This document shows positions 16,787 through 25,423 of a stretch of DNA of 64,000 bases, piece after piece. How positions within the stretch are numbered: the stretch's first letter is position 1; each line of letters opens with the position of its first letter. This stretch comes from Streptomyces formicae (lineage in GTDB: Bacteria; Actinomycetota; Actinomycetes; Streptomycetales; Streptomycetaceae): positions 5,372,001 through 5,436,000 of the forward strand of contig NZ_CP022685.1 in NCBI RefSeq assembly GCF_002556545.1, written 5' to 3'. The notes beneath the pieces were generated by a model, which was not told the DNA's origin, searched no databases, and saw only the letters and a list, made by a program, of their open reading frames with translations. The position numbers were made by a program, and so were the translations under genes.

Positions 16787-17734
16787 ATGACCACAAGGAA
16801 CGCCCTGGAGAACCGGGGCACGGCCCAGCTCACCGCCGCCATGATGCTCTCGGGCACCCTCGGGATCTTCGTCGTCGAATCCGGCGCGAGCGCCTTCAAC
16901 GTCGTCTTCTTCCGCGTCCTGTTCGGCGCCCTCGCCCTCGGCGCGTACGCGTTCGCCCGGGGCTACTTCCGCGACCACGGACTCACCCTCAAGAAGCTCG
17001 GACTCGCCGCGCTCGGCGGTGTGTTCATCGTCTTCAACTGGGTGTTCCTCTTCACGGCGTACGAGGCCACCTCGATCTCCCTGGCCACCGTCGTCTACCA
17101 CACGCAGCCGTTCTTCCTCGTGCTGCTCAGCGCCCTCGTCCTGCGCGAACGCCTCTCCCGCTTCCAACTGGGCTGGCTGGCCGCCGCGTTCGCGGGCCTC
17201 CTGCTCGTCTCCGGGGTGCGCCCCGGCGACGCGGGATCGCTCGCGGGCATCGGCCTCGCCCTGCTCGCCGCGCTGCTCTACGCGCTCTCCACGCTCGTCA
17301 CCAAGCGCGTCACCGGAGTCCGCCCCCACCTCATCGCCCTGGTCCAAGTCCTCGTGGGCATACCGCTGTTGCTCCCCTTCGCCGACTTCGGCGCGATGAG
17401 CGGCACCGGCACCGGATGGGCCTGGCTCGCGGGACTCGGCGTGATCCACACCGGCCTGATGTACGTCCTGATGTACGCGGCGTACGCGAAGCTGCCCACC
17501 GCCAAGATCGCGGTGCTCGCCTTCACCTACCCGGCCGTCGCGATGGTCGCCGACTGGGCGGTCTACGGCCACCACATCGGACTCGTCCAGGCGCTCGGCG
17601 TCCCGCTGATCGTGCTCGCCAGCCTCAAGGTGACGCTTGCTCCCGCACGAGCCGCACGGCCTGCTCCACGAACAGCCGCACCTGCGCGGGAAGACGCTTC
17701 CCCGAGCGCCAGGCGAGCTGTGTCCACAGGGTGA
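16787..17734 (+). CDS. EamA (DMT superfamily) transporter
   Basis: A 315-residue membrane protein with ten hydrophobic helices in two EamA repeats: the first around residues 15-135 (ending FQLGWLAAAFAGLLLVSG), the second from about 145 to 285 (IALVQVLVGIPLLLPF, LPTAKIAVLAFTYPAVAMVADW). Members export amino acids, nucleotides or other metabolites; the substrate is unknown. The last 30 residues (Ala/Pro/Arg-rich) are encoded in a 110-base overlap with the convergent LysR gene, and may be a non-conserved tail. It is divergent from the oxygenase gene. Confidence 0.88.
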   Translation: MTTRNALENRGTAQLTAAMMLSGTLGIFVVESGASAFNVVFFRVLFGALALGAYAFARGYFRDHGLTLKKLGLAALGGVFIVFNWVFLFTAYEATSISLATVVYHTQPFFLVLLSALVLRERLSRFQLGWLAAAFAGLLLVSGVRPGDAGSLAGIGLALLAALLYALSTLVTKRVTGVRPHLIALVQVLVGIPLLLPFADFGAMSGTGTGWAWLAGLGVIHTGLMYVLMYAAYAKLPTAKIAVLAFTYPAVAMVADWAVYGHHIGLVQALGVPLIVLASLKVTLAPARAARPAPRTAAPAREDASPSARRAVSTG

Positions 17735-18521
17735 ACGGCGGTTCCCACGGCAGCCGCACGAGGGTGCCTCCGGCCAGCTCGCGCCCGACCGTCACGGCGG
17801 GCAGGAGCGCCACGCCGAGCCCACCGGACGCACCCTGCTTCGTCGCCTCGATCGTGCCGAACTCCATGAAGGAGACCCCGTGCGGGGCGAGGGAGACGAG
17901 CTCCTGCTCGAACAGGTCGCGGTAGGCGCAGCCCGGCTCGGTCGCGAGCAGCGAGACCTCGGTCAGCTCGGCCGTCGTCACGGCGGAGCGGGCGGCCAGC
18001 GGGTGCGCGGGCGCGGCGACCAGGGCGAGCGGCTCCTCGGCCAGCACCTCGGTCTCCAGGCCCGGGTGGACGCGCTCGCGCTCCATGAGGAAACCCACGT
18101 CGTAGGTGCCCTGCCGCAGCGCCTCCTTGGTGGCATCACCGATGGTCGTACGCAGCGAGAGCCGTACGCCGGGATAGCGGTGGTGGAAGAGTTCCAGGAG
18201 CGGCGGAAGGCGGTAGGAGGTCAGCGACTCCATGGTGGCGACCGCGACGGCGCCGGAGGGTTCCTCGGCGCCGACGACCGCGGCCCGCGCCTCCTCGGTG
18301 AGCTCGATGATCTGCCGGGCGTAGGGGAGCAGCCGCTCGCCCGCCTCGGTGAGCCGGATCCGGCTGCCGAGCCGGTCGAAGAGCTCGGTGCCCAGCGACG
18401 TCTCCAGGGCGCGGACCTGGCTGGTCACGCTGGACTGGGCGTACTTCAGCTCGGCGGCGGCACGGGTGAAGCTGAGGACGGTGGCGACCTTCTCGAAGGT
18501 CACGAGCAGCCGCAGCTCCAT
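17625..18521 (-). CDS. LysR family transcriptional regulator
   Basis: A 298-residue LysR-type regulator. The winged helix-turn-helix occupies about residues 1-60 (FTRAAAELKYAQSSVTSQVRALE), followed by a coiled linker helix and a periplasmic-binding-protein-like effector domain (VAVATMESLTSYRLPPLLELF ... GLGVALLPAVTVGREL). The ATG overlaps the stop of the upstream PLDc_N-domain gene (TGATG), so the two are co-translated. Its 3' end overlaps the EamA gene, a plausible target because LysR-EamA neighbours are frequent, but LysR targets are usually divergent. Confidence 0.9.
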   Translation of the reverse strand: MELRLLVTFEKVATVLSFTRAAAELKYAQSSVTSQVRALETSLGTELFDRLGSRIRLTEAGERLLPYARQIIELTEEARAAVVGAEEPSGAVAVATMESLTSYRLPPLLELFHHRYPGVRLSLRTTIGDATKEALRQGTYDVGFLMERERVHPGLETEVLAEEPLALVAAPAHPLAARSAVTTAELTEVSLLATEPGCAYRDLFEQELVSLAPHGVSFMEFGTIEATKQGASGGLGVALLPAVTVGRELAGGTLVRLPWEPPFTLWTQLAWRSGKRLPAQVRLFVEQAVRLVREQASP

Positions 18522-18853
18522 CAGCTGTCGCTGCCCTTGTCCCGCTTCTTCTGCTCGTCGTCGGGGGTCTCGGGCTTGTCGTCCCTGAGGGACTTCAGGA
18601 ACTCCGGGTTGTCGTCGGGCGCCACCCACTGGGTGCGGCCCCTTCCGGCGCCGCCCGCGCCGGGCCCCCGCCGCTTCTTGCCGGTGACGAACCAGGCGAT
18701 CGGGCCGAGCAGCACCTCGCCGAAGAGCAGGACGAGGATGACCCACACCACCTTGGGGAAGTGCCTGACTTCCTTCTCCGGGGTGTTCAGGACGTCGATG
18801 AAGGCATAGATCCACACCGCCAGGACCAGCAGGAACGGCAGATACCTGAGCAT
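18521..18853 (-). CDS. PLDc_N-domain small membrane protein
   Basis: A 110-residue protein with two membrane helices near residues 3-22 ([18 protein letters not shown]) and 34-57 ([22 protein letters not shown]), which is the PLDc_N module also found in cardiolipin synthases and antitoxin-like small proteins. The C-terminal half is charged and probably cytoplasmic ([21 protein letters not shown]). There is no catalytic domain. Function is unknown. It starts 90 bases from the divergent menaquinone decarboxylase gene, and overlaps the LysR gene start. Confidence 0.8.
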   Translation of the reverse strand: MLRYLPFLLVLAVWIYAFIDVLNTPEKEVRHFPKVVWVILVLLFGEVLLGPIAWFVTGKKRRGPGAGGAGRGRTQWVAPDDNPEFLKSLRDDKPETPDDEQKKRDKGSDS

Positions 18854-18943
18854 GGTGGTGCGATCCCCCAAGCGGTGGTGGCTGGGGGCGGTGCGAGCCC
18901 CCGGTGACGGGGCCAGGGTAGCCGGTGCCGGATACTGGAGCGC

Positions 18944-20401
18944 ATGGCTTATGACGATCTTCGCTCCCTGCTCCGTGCACTGGAGCGCGAGGGCGATCTC
19001 AAGCGCATCAAGGCCGAGGTCGACCCGTACCTGGAGGTCGGCGAGATCACCGACCGCGTCCAGAAGGCCGGTGGCCCCGCGCTCCTCTTCGAGAACGTGC
19101 GCGGCTCGGCGATGCCCCTCGCGATGAACGTGTACGGCACGGACCGGCGCCTGCTCAAGGCGCTCGGCCTGAAGTCGTACGGCGAGATCAGCGAGAAGAT
19201 CGGCGGCCTGCTCAAGCCGGAGCTGCCGCACGGCTTCGTCGGGGTGCGCGAGGCGTTCGGGAAGCTCGGCGCGATGACGCACGTACCGCCGAAGAAGGTG
19301 AAGTCCGACAGCGCGCCCGTCCAGGAGGTCGTCCTCACCGGCGACGACGTGGACCTGGAGCGGCTGCCCGCGCTCTTCACCTGGCCCGAGGACGGCGGCT
19401 CCTTCTTCAACCTGGGCCTGACCCACACCAAGGACCCGGACACCGGGGTGCGCAACCTCGGCCTGTACCGCCTCCAGCGCCACGACAAGCGCACCATCGG
19501 CATGCACTGGCAGATCCACAAGGACAGCCGCAACCACTACCAGGTGGCAGCGCGCAGGGGCGAGAAGCTCCCCGTCGCGATCGCCTTCGGCTGCCCGCCC
19601 GCCGTGACGTACGCCTCGACGGCGCCGCTGCCCGGCGACATGGACGAGTACATGCTGGCCGGGTTCATCCAGGGCAAGCGCGTCGAGATGGTCGACTGCA
19701 AGACGGTCCCGCTCCAGGTCCCCGCGCACGCCGAGGTCGTCATCGAGGGCTGGCTCGAGCCCGGCGAGATGCTCCCCGAGGGCCCCTTCGGCGACCACAC
19801 GGGCTTCTACACGCCGCAGGAACCGTTCCCCGCGCTGAAGATCGACTGCGTGACGATGCGGCGGCGTCCGCTGCTCCAGTCGATCGTGGTCGGCCGCCCG
19901 CCGACGGAGGACGGCCCCCTCGGCCGCGCCACCGAGCGCTTCTTCCTGCCCCTGCTCAAGGTGATCGTCCCGGACATCGTCGACTACCACCTGCCGGAGT
20001 CGGGCGGCTTCCACAACTGCGCGATCGTCTCGATCGACAAGAAGTACCCGAAGCACGCGCAGAAGGTGATGCACGCCATCTGGGGCGCGCACATGATGTC
20101 CCTGACGAAGCTGATCATCGTGGTGGACAAGGACTGCGACGTGCACAACCTGCACGAGGTGTCCTGGCGCGCGCTCGGCAACACCGACTACGCCCGTGAC
20201 CTGACCGTCGTGGAAGGCCCGGTCGACCACCTCGACCACGCCTCCTACCAGCAGTTCTGGGGCGGCAAGGCGGGCATCGACGCGACGAAGAAGCTGCCCG
20301 AAGAGGGCTACGTACGGGACGGGGGCTGGCCGAACATGGTCGAGTCCGACCCGGAGACGGCGGCGACGGTCGACCGCCGCTGGAAGGAATACGGACTGTG
20401 A
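18944..20401 (+). CDS. menaquinone biosynthesis decarboxylase, UbiD family
   Basis: A 485-residue UbiD-type decarboxylase beginning [22 protein letters not shown]. Features are [13 protein letters not shown], the central prenyl-FMN/metal region with [16 protein letters not shown] and [16 protein letters not shown], and [20 protein letters not shown]. It matches the menaquinone-specific group of the futalosine pathway, where it removes the carboxyl group of prenylated 1,4-dihydroxy-6-naphthoate using prenylated FMN. It overlaps the mqnP start by four bases and is followed by ubiX, which supplies its cofactor; the three genes form one operon. Confidence 0.93.
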   Translation: MAYDDLRSLLRALEREGDLKRIKAEVDPYLEVGEITDRVQKAGGPALLFENVRGSAMPLAMNVYGTDRRLLKALGLKSYGEISEKIGGLLKPELPHGFVGVREAFGKLGAMTHVPPKKVKSDSAPVQEVVLTGDDVDLERLPALFTWPEDGGSFFNLGLTHTKDPDTGVRNLGLYRLQRHDKRTIGMHWQIHKDSRNHYQVAARRGEKLPVAIAFGCPPAVTYASTAPLPGDMDEYMLAGFIQGKRVEMVDCKTVPLQVPAHAEVVIEGWLEPGEMLPEGPFGDHTGFYTPQEPFPALKIDCVTMRRRPLLQSIVVGRPPTEDGPLGRATERFFLPLLKVIVPDIVDYHLPESGGFHNCAIVSIDKKYPKHAQKVMHAIWGAHMMSLTKLIIVVDKDCDVHNLHEVSWRALGNTDYARDLTVVEGPVDHLDHASYQQFWGGKAGIDATKKLPEEGYVRDGGWPNMVESDPETAATVDRRWKEYGL

Positions 20402-21300
20402 GCTCAGCCTCCGCAGCGATCCCGCAGCCGGGGCGCACCAAAGCCTTCCTGCGCCTCGTCATGATCGAGCACTCGGTCTTCGCGCTGCCCTTCGCCTACA
20501 TCGCCGCGCTCACCGCCATGTTCCAGCTGGACGAGAACATCCACTGGGGACGGCTGCTCCTGGTCACCGTCTGCATGGTGGGCCTGCGCACGTTCGCCAT
20601 GGCGGCGAACCGGATCATCGACCGCGAGATCGACGCCCGCAACCCGAGGACCGCGCACCGCGAGCTCGTCACCGGCGCGGTGTCCGTGAAGTCCGCGTGG
20701 ACGGGCGCGCTCATCGCGCTCGTGATCTTCCTGGGCTCGGCCGCGCTGCTCAACCCGCTCTGCCTGGCGCTCGCGCCGGTCGCGGTGGTCCCGATGGTGG
20801 TCTATCCGTACGGCAAGCGGTTCACGAACTTCCCGCAGGCGATCCTCGGCATCGCGCAGGCGATGGGCCCGGTCGGCGCGTGGATCGCGATCACCGGCGA
20901 GTGGTCGGGCCAGGCGGTGATCCTCGGGCTCGCGGTCGGCGTGTGGATCGGCGGCTTCGACCTGATCTACGCCTGCCAGGACGTGGAGACGGACCGCGAG
21001 GTCGGCGTGATGTCGGTGCCCGCGCGGTTCGGCATCCCTGCCTCCATCTGGGGCGCCCGCGCCTGCCACCTGGTGACCACGGCGCTGCTCGTCTGGTACG
21101 CGGCGGCCAGCGACGCGGGCGGGTTCTTCTGGTTCGGGCTCGCGATCGTCGCGGGTGCCTTCGTGTACGAGCACTCGATCGTGAAGCCGACCGACCTGTC
21201 CCGGCTGAACCGGGCGTTCTTCCAAGTCAACGGCTTCATCGGCATCGCGCTGTTCGTCTGCGCGCTGCTCGATCTGCTCGTCCGCGGGCTCACGGTCTAG
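20398..21300 (+). CDS. mqnP: menaquinone biosynthesis prenyltransferase, UbiA family
   Basis: A 300-residue integral membrane prenyltransferase. [23 protein letters not shown] is the first Asp-rich NDxxDxxxD-like motif (here NRIIDREID) and [19 protein letters not shown] is the second, both used to bind Mg-diphosphate. Eight or nine hydrophobic helices surround them. In the futalosine route MqnP attaches the polyprenyl chain to dihydroxynaphthoate. The GTG at 20398 overlaps the decarboxylase stop. Co-location with UbiD- and UbiX-like genes makes the menaquinone assignment safer than 4-hydroxybenzoate. Confidence 0.93.
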   Translation: MSSASAAIPQPGRTKAFLRLVMIEHSVFALPFAYIAALTAMFQLDENIHWGRLLLVTVCMVGLRTFAMAANRIIDREIDARNPRTAHRELVTGAVSVKSAWTGALIALVIFLGSAALLNPLCLALAPVAVVPMVVYPYGKRFTNFPQAILGIAQAMGPVGAWIAITGEWSGQAVILGLAVGVWIGGFDLIYACQDVETDREVGVMSVPARFGIPASIWGARACHLVTTALLVWYAAASDAGGFFWFGLAIVAGAFVYEHSIVKPTDLSRLNRAFFQVNGFIGIALFVCALLDLLVRGLTV

Positions 21301-21310
21301 GCTGCACAGC

Positions 21311-22003
21311 GTGAACGCAGGAGATACGCGGCGTAAGCCTTGGATCGTAGGGGTGTCCGGCGCCTCAGGGACCCCGTATGCCGCTTCCATGCTGCGTGCG
21401 CTGCTCGCGGCCGGGGAGAGCGTGGATCTGGTCGTGTCCCGGGCCTCGCGGCTGACCCTGCTCGACGAGACGGGGATCTCCTTCAGGGACGCGCACTGGC
21501 GCGACGACCTGCGGGAGTGGCTGGCGCGGGGCGCGGACGGGAAGCCGGACACCTTCGACGCGGACGTCTCGGACGTGCGGTACTGGGCGGCCGGTGATCT
21601 GGCGGCCGGGCCCTCGTCGGGGTCGTACGCGACGAAGGGGATGCTGATCGTTCCGGCGTCCACGGCGTGTGTGGCCGGGGTGGCGCTCGGACTCTCGAAG
21701 GACCTGCTGCAGCGGTCGGCGAGCGTGACGCTGAAGGAAGGCCGACGCCTGGTGGTCTGCGTACGCGAGACACCGCTGAACGGGCAGACGCTGAAGCACT
21801 TGGTGAGCCTGGACGAGGCGGGCGCGATCGTGCTGCCCGCCTCTCCGGCGTTCTACGCGGGGGCGACGCACATCCAGGATCTGGTGGACTTCGTCGCCGG
21901 GCGGGTGCTCGACGCGGCAGGGGTGCCGCACGGCCTGTACCGCCGATGGGAGGGCGAGCTCGGCTCCGGATCCGGAGGCGGCTCGGGCTCCCGGGGGGAC
22001 TAG
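21311..22003 (+). CDS. ubiX: flavin prenyltransferase, UbiX family
   Basis: A 230-residue flavoprotein of the UbiX/Pad1 family. IVGVSGASGTPYAASMLRALLAAGESVDLVVS carries the N-terminal FMN-binding loop, MLIVPASTACVAGVALGLSKDLLQR the central segment, and VVCVRETPLNGQTLKHLVSLDEAGAIVLPASPAFY the C-terminal active site. It prenylates FMN to make the cofactor of the UbiD decarboxylase two genes upstream. The GTG start at 21311 lies 11 bases after mqnP. Its final TAG overlaps the stop of the small convergent gene at 22000. Confidence 0.92.
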   Translation: MNAGDTRRKPWIVGVSGASGTPYAASMLRALLAAGESVDLVVSRASRLTLLDETGISFRDAHWRDDLREWLARGADGKPDTFDADVSDVRYWAAGDLAAGPSSGSYATKGMLIVPASTACVAGVALGLSKDLLQRSASVTLKEGRRLVVCVRETPLNGQTLKHLVSLDEAGAIVLPASPAFYAGATHIQDLVDFVAGRVLDAAGVPHGLYRRWEGELGSGSGGGSGSRGD

Positions 22004-22128
22004 CGCTTCTTGGCGGCGCGCTTCCTGAGGGCGCCGGCCTTGTGCGCGGTGGGCTGGTGGGCACGCGAGCGGTTGGCCAGGTCCTGAAGCTCGCGCATGC
22101 GGGCGTAGGCCATCTCGATCGAGTACAC
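22000..22128 (-). CDS. 42-residue conserved-looking basic protein
   Basis: This gene is short enough to be missed. A GTG at 22128 has AGGAG about nine bases upstream and starts VYSIEMAYARMRELQDLANR, followed by a basic tail ending RKRAAKKR; the stop at 22000 overlaps the ubiX stop on the other strand. The N-terminal half is an amphipathic helix with Tyr, Glu and Met, the C-terminal half is Lys/Arg-rich and likely binds nucleic acid or ribosome. No known family was recognised. It is divergent from the Lrp-type regulator. Confidence 0.65.
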   Translation of the reverse strand: MYSIEMAYARMRELQDLANRSRAHQPTAHKAGALRKRAAKKR

Positions 22129-22181
22129 GGTGACACGCTCCTGAAGGATCGTCGTTGATCGGCTGAAACTGAGAAAGATTC

Positions 22182-22199
22182 ACAGGGCGCAAACCCTGT
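22182..22199. promoter_or_regulatory. dyad between the 42-aa gene and the Lrp-type gene
   Basis: ACAGGG (22182-22187) and CCCTGT (22194-22199) form an inverted repeat around CGCAAA. It lies between divergent starts at 22128 and 22261, in a relatively AT-rich stretch likely to hold both promoters. Lrp-type proteins often autoregulate, so it could be their operator. Confidence 0.4.
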
Positions 22200-22260
22200 T
22201 ACGCCTTAGATTCTACACATAGACTCGCGGTATCGCTGAATAATGAAAGGCATCGCACCT

Positions 22261-22716
22261 ATGGACGCCGTGGACAGGCAGCTCATCCAGGCCCTGCGGG
22301 AGAACGGCAGGGCCTCGTACGCCGAACTCGGGCGGCTCGTGGGCCTCTCAGGGCCCAGCGTCACGGACCGGATCAACCGCCTCGAAGCGGCCGGTGTCAT
22401 CACCGGCTACCGCGCGACCGTCGACTCCGCGTCGCTCGGTCTCGGTGTCATCGCCCTCATCGGCATCTCGCTCTCCGACGCCGCCGACCACGAGGACGTG
22501 GCGCGGCGCCTGAAGGACCTGCACGAGATCGAGGACTGCTGGTTCATCGCGGGCGACGACTCGTACATGCTCAAGGTCAGGGCCAGCGACGTGGACGGCC
22601 TGGAGAAGACGATCCGCAGACTCAGCGGCACCCGGGGGGTCTCCCGCACGCGCACCACGATCGTGCTCTCGACCAAGTGGGAGAACCGCGTCGGGGAGCT
22701 TCCCGAAGAGGTGTAG
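22261..22716 (+). CDS. Lrp/AsnC family transcriptional regulator
   Basis: A 151-residue feast/famine regulator. The helix-turn-helix (DRQLIQALRENGRASYAELGRLVGLSGPSVTDRINRLEAAG, first 50 residues) is followed by a RAM ligand-binding domain (SLGLGVIALIGISL ... CWFIAGDDSYMLKVRASDVDGLEKTI). ATG 22261 is preceded by GAAAGG at proper spacing; ATG 22243 would add six residues (MKGIAP) and lacks a ribosome binding site. It sits between ubiX and mqnE, so it may link amino-acid status to menaquinone synthesis, an inference from position only. Confidence 0.88.
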   Translation: MDAVDRQLIQALRENGRASYAELGRLVGLSGPSVTDRINRLEAAGVITGYRATVDSASLGLGVIALIGISLSDAADHEDVARRLKDLHEIEDCWFIAGDDSYMLKVRASDVDGLEKTIRRLSGTRGVSRTRTTIVLSTKWENRVGELPEEV

Positions 22717-22806
22717 GCCGCACCGCCCGCCCGGTGGGCGGGGGAGTACGGTTGGCGGAGTTTGTGGCAGGGCGCGCAGGTCGCGGTGAGAGGTAAGGGC
22801 GAAGGC

Positions 22807-23970
22807 ATGGACGCAGGTCTCAAGCGCGATCTTGAGCAGAAGGTCCGCGACGGCGAGCGGCTGTCCCGTGAGGACGGCATCGCGCTCTACGAGTCGGACG
22901 ACCTGGCCTGGCTCGGCGGCCTCGCCCACGAGGTGCGCACGCGCAAGAACGGCGACGTCGTGCACTTCAACGTCAACCGTCACCTCAACATGACGAACGT
23001 GTGCACCGCGTCCTGCGCGTACTGCTCGTTCCAGCGCAAGCCGGGCGAGAAGGACGCGTACACGATGCGCATCGAGGAGGCCGTCCGCCTCGCCAAGGCG
23101 ATGGAGGGCGAGAACCTCACCGAGCTGCACATCGTCAACGGCCTGCACCCCAACCTGCCGTGGCGCTACTACCCGCGTTCGCTGAGCGAGCTCAAGAAGG
23201 CGCTCCCGAACGTGTCGTTGAAGGCGTTCACGGCCACCGAGATCCACCACTTCGAGACGATCTCCGGCATGTCGGCCTCCGGCATCCTGGACGAGCTCAT
23301 CGAGGCGGGCCTCGAATCGCTGACCGGCGGCGGTGCGGAGATCTTCGACTGGGAAGTGCGCCAGCACATCGTCGACCACCGCACCCACTGGGAGGACTGG
23401 TCGCGCATCCACCGGCTCGCGCACGAGAAGGGCCTCAAGACCCCGTGCACGATGCTGTACGGCCACATCGAGGAGCCCAGGCACCGGGTCGACCACGTCC
23501 TGCGGCTGCGTGAACTCCAGGACGAGACCGGCGGGTTCCAGGTCTTCATCCCGCTGCGCTACCAGCACGACTTCGTGGACATGCAGGACGGCAAGGTCCG
23601 CAACAAGCTCCAGGCGCGCACCACGATGGCGTCCGGCGCGGAGGCCCTCAAGACCTTCGCGGTCTCCCGCCTCCTCTTCGACAACGTCCCGCACGTCAAG
23701 GTCTTCTGGGTGATGCACGGCCTGCAGACCACGCAGCTCGCGCTCCAGCACGGCGCGGACGACATGGACGGCTCGGTCGTCGAGTACAAGATCACGCACG
23801 ACGCGGACAACTTCGGTACGCCGAACAAGCTGACCCGCGAGGACCTGCTCGACCTGATCCGCGAGGCGGGCTTCCGCCCGATCGAGCGGAACACGCGCTA
23901 CGAGGCGATCCGCGAGTACGAGGGTCCCGACCTGACGCTGCGGGAGACGCCGCAGGCGATGCGGGTCTGA
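22807..23970 (+). CDS. mqnE: aminofutalosine synthase, radical SAM
   Basis: A 387-residue radical SAM enzyme of the futalosine menaquinone pathway. The [4Fe-4S] cluster motif CTASCAYC is at residues 66-73 (Cys66, Cys70, Cys73), preceded by HFNVNRHLNMTNV. ELHIVNGLHPNLPWRYY and FTATEIHHFETISG are characteristic of MqnE, and EIFDWEVRQHIVDHRTHWEDW distinguishes it from MqnC. It joins the MqnA product to SAM to form 6-amino-6-deoxyfutalosine. The ATG at 22807 is preceded by weak GGCGAAGG. A strong stem-loop follows the stop. Confidence 0.95.
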   Translation: MDAGLKRDLEQKVRDGERLSREDGIALYESDDLAWLGGLAHEVRTRKNGDVVHFNVNRHLNMTNVCTASCAYCSFQRKPGEKDAYTMRIEEAVRLAKAMEGENLTELHIVNGLHPNLPWRYYPRSLSELKKALPNVSLKAFTATEIHHFETISGMSASGILDELIEAGLESLTGGGAEIFDWEVRQHIVDHRTHWEDWSRIHRLAHEKGLKTPCTMLYGHIEEPRHRVDHVLRLRELQDETGGFQVFIPLRYQHDFVDMQDGKVRNKLQARTTMASGAEALKTFAVSRLLFDNVPHVKVFWVMHGLQTTQLALQHGADDMDGSVVEYKITHDADNFGTPNKLTREDLLDLIREAGFRPIERNTRYEAIREYEGPDLTLRETPQAMRV

Positions 23971-23990
23971 CCCGCCTCCGTTCCTCACCC

Positions 23991-24017
23991 GAGCCCCGGC
24001 CCGCACGGCCGGGGCTC
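23991..24017 (+). terminator. terminator hairpin after mqnE
   Basis: GAGCCCCGGCC (23991-24001) pairs with GGCCGGGGCTC (24007-24017) around a five-base loop CGCAC. It begins 20 bases after the mqnE stop. The stem is perfect and GC-only at its base, with no marked T-tract. Confidence 0.75.
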
Positions 24018-24085
24018 GTCGCGTTCTCCGTCCGGGATGCGGAATGCGGTTGAGGCACCGCGCTAGTAATAGTTAACTTCACCGC

Positions 24086-24610
24086 ATGGCACTTACATTT
24101 CAGCTGGACCCGGAGGTCGACCCGGCGCTGCGCGACGGCGTCCTCGCGCTCTGGGCCGACGTGTCCAACGCGGGCGGGGCCGTCGGCTTCGTCCCGCCCG
24201 TGACTGTCGACGAGATACGCCCGGAGTGGATCAAGCGCCTGGCCGAGCTGAGCGAGGGCCGCACCCGGCTGCTCGTGGGGTACGACGAGGAGGGCGCCGT
24301 CGCCGCGACCGCCTTCCTCGCGTACAACCAGCACCGCCTGATGAAGCACTGGATCTGGCTGTACGTCGTGATGGTGCACCCGCGCCACCAGGGCAAGGGG
24401 TACGGGCGCGACCTGATGGCCGCCGTCGCGGACGCGGCCCGCTCCCTCGACGGCGTCGAGGCGATCCGGCTCACCTGCCGCGGCGGCACCGGCGTCGACC
24501 GCTTCTACGCCTCCTGCGGATACAAGGAGGTCGGGCGGGTGCCCGGCGCGATCCGGGTGGCTCCCGGCGACGACCGCGACGACATCACGATGCTGCTGCC
24601 GTTGCCGTAG
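24086..24610 (+). CDS. GNAT family N-acetyltransferase
   Basis: A 174-residue acetyltransferase. Motif A reads VVMVHPRHQGKGYGRDLMAAVADAAR, with the acetyl-CoA loop QGKGYG at about residues 109-114, preceded by strand LYVVMVHP. The C-terminal FYASCGYKEVGRVPGAIRV is motif B. The N-terminal substrate region (LRDGVLALWADVSNAGGAVGF) is of the type seen in standalone streptomycete GNATs. Acceptor unknown. The upstream sequence is unusually AT-rich (AGTAATAGTTAACTT, just before the ATG), so a promoter probably lies there; no strong ribosome binding site is visible. Confidence 0.85.
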   Translation: MALTFQLDPEVDPALRDGVLALWADVSNAGGAVGFVPPVTVDEIRPEWIKRLAELSEGRTRLLVGYDEEGAVAATAFLAYNQHRLMKHWIWLYVVMVHPRHQGKGYGRDLMAAVADAARSLDGVEAIRLTCRGGTGVDRFYASCGYKEVGRVPGAIRVAPGDDRDDITMLLPLP

Positions 24611-24706
24611 GACGGGGCACCCCCTTGCCGGACGCGGGCCCTCCCATGCTTCACTGGAGAGGCTCGTCCAGCTCGGGCCCATTTCGGAACGGAAGAGTGG
24701 ATTGAC

Positions 24707-25003
24707 ATGCTCCGCTACACGCTGATGCGCCTCGGGATCTTCGTGGGTTGCTTCTTGGTCGTCTGGGGCCTCGTCTACTCCGAGATCCTGCCGCGTGGGC
24801 TCGGCGACTCGAACATGCTGTGGGTGCTGCTGCTCTCGCTGATCATCTCCGCGCCCATCAGCTTCGTGGCGCTGCGCAAGGAGCGGGACCGCGCGTCGGC
24901 CACGGTCGTCGCGCGCGTGGACCGCACCAAGGCCAACCTGGAGGCGAACCGCACCCAGGAGGACGAGGCTGACGACGTCGCCCGCGCGCGGACGCAGGGC
25001 TGA
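24707..25003 (+). CDS. DUF4229 small membrane protein
   Basis: A 98-residue protein with two membrane helices (about residues 4-27 and 37-56: MLWVLLLSLIISAPISFVAL) and a charged C-terminal tail rich in Arg, Glu, Asp and Thr. Length, two-helix layout and the ending LRKERDRASATV match the actinobacterial DUF4229 family, whose function is not known. It follows the GNAT gene by 96 bases and ends before a long terminator-type hairpin. Confidence 0.82.
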   Translation: MLRYTLMRLGIFVGCFLVVWGLVYSEILPRGLGDSNMLWVLLLSLIISAPISFVALRKERDRASATVVARVDRTKANLEANRTQEDEADDVARARTQG

Positions 25004-25070
25004 CGACACCAGGCTCGTACGCCTCGAAGCCGTCCGCCTCGAAGCTCGTAAGCTTCGTCACACACTTCTC

Positions 25071-25113
25071 GGGACCCCGGTCCTGGAGCGCATCGCTCCG
25101 GGGCCGGGGTTCC
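25071..25113 (+). terminator. terminator hairpin after the DUF4229 gene
   Basis: GGGACCCCGGTCCTGGAGCG (from 25071) pairs with the complement ending at 25113 (CGCTCCGGGGCCGGGGTTCC) around CAT, an imperfect 20-bp stem with a few G-U or mismatched positions. It closes the GNAT/DUF4229 segment and separates it from the leader-peptide region. Confidence 0.7.
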
Positions 25114-25189
25114 GTGCGTCGCGGGGCAGTTGGGGCCGCCGGGAAACGGATCAAGCGGGGCCCGTCGCTCCGCTTACCTCAAACAAGAC

Positions 25190-25206
25190 CTTTGATGTTC
25201 TCAAAG
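25190..25206 (+). promoter_or_regulatory. dyad upstream of the Cys-rich leader ORF
   Basis: CTTTGA (25190-25195) and TCAAAG (25201-25206) flank a five-base centre TGTTC. The stretch 25180-25228 is AT-rich for this genome and directly precedes the leader ORF at 25229, so it probably contains the promoter and an operator. Confidence 0.45.
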
Positions 25207-25228
25207 TACAAGTGTTAACGTGTTCGAC

Positions 25229-25330
25229 ATGAAGACAGCAGCAGCGCACCGCAACGCCATGAGCGTCCCGCTCGTGGCGCGCCTGCATGTCGACCTCTGC
25301 CGCTGCATGTCCGCGGCCTGTCACGTCTGA
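25229..25330 (+). CDS. Cys-rich putative leader peptide (attenuation uORF)
   Basis: A 33-codon ORF ending ...VARLHVDLCRCMSAACHV. The HVDLCRC...C signature, with two Cys codons flanking Arg and a further Cys near the end, is that of the actinobacterial 'putative leader peptide' ORFs found before sulfur and other transport genes. Cysteine-rich uORFs of this sort act as cysteine-responsive attenuators in mycobacteria. ATG 25229 has no ribosome binding site, so leaderless translation from a start at or near the ATG is possible; in-frame ATG 25259 is an alternative. The symporter starts 93 bases after its stop, with stem-forming sequence (GCGAC ... GTCGC) between. Confidence 0.75.
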   Translation: MKTAAAHRNAMSVPLVARLHVDLCRCMSAACHV

Positions 25331-25423
25331 TCGTGATCCCCGCTGCAGCGACGCCGCTGACCCTTCGCGGTCGCCGCTCCCGTACGTCCCCAACCCCCTG
25401 ACTTTCCTCACCGGAGTGTGTCC

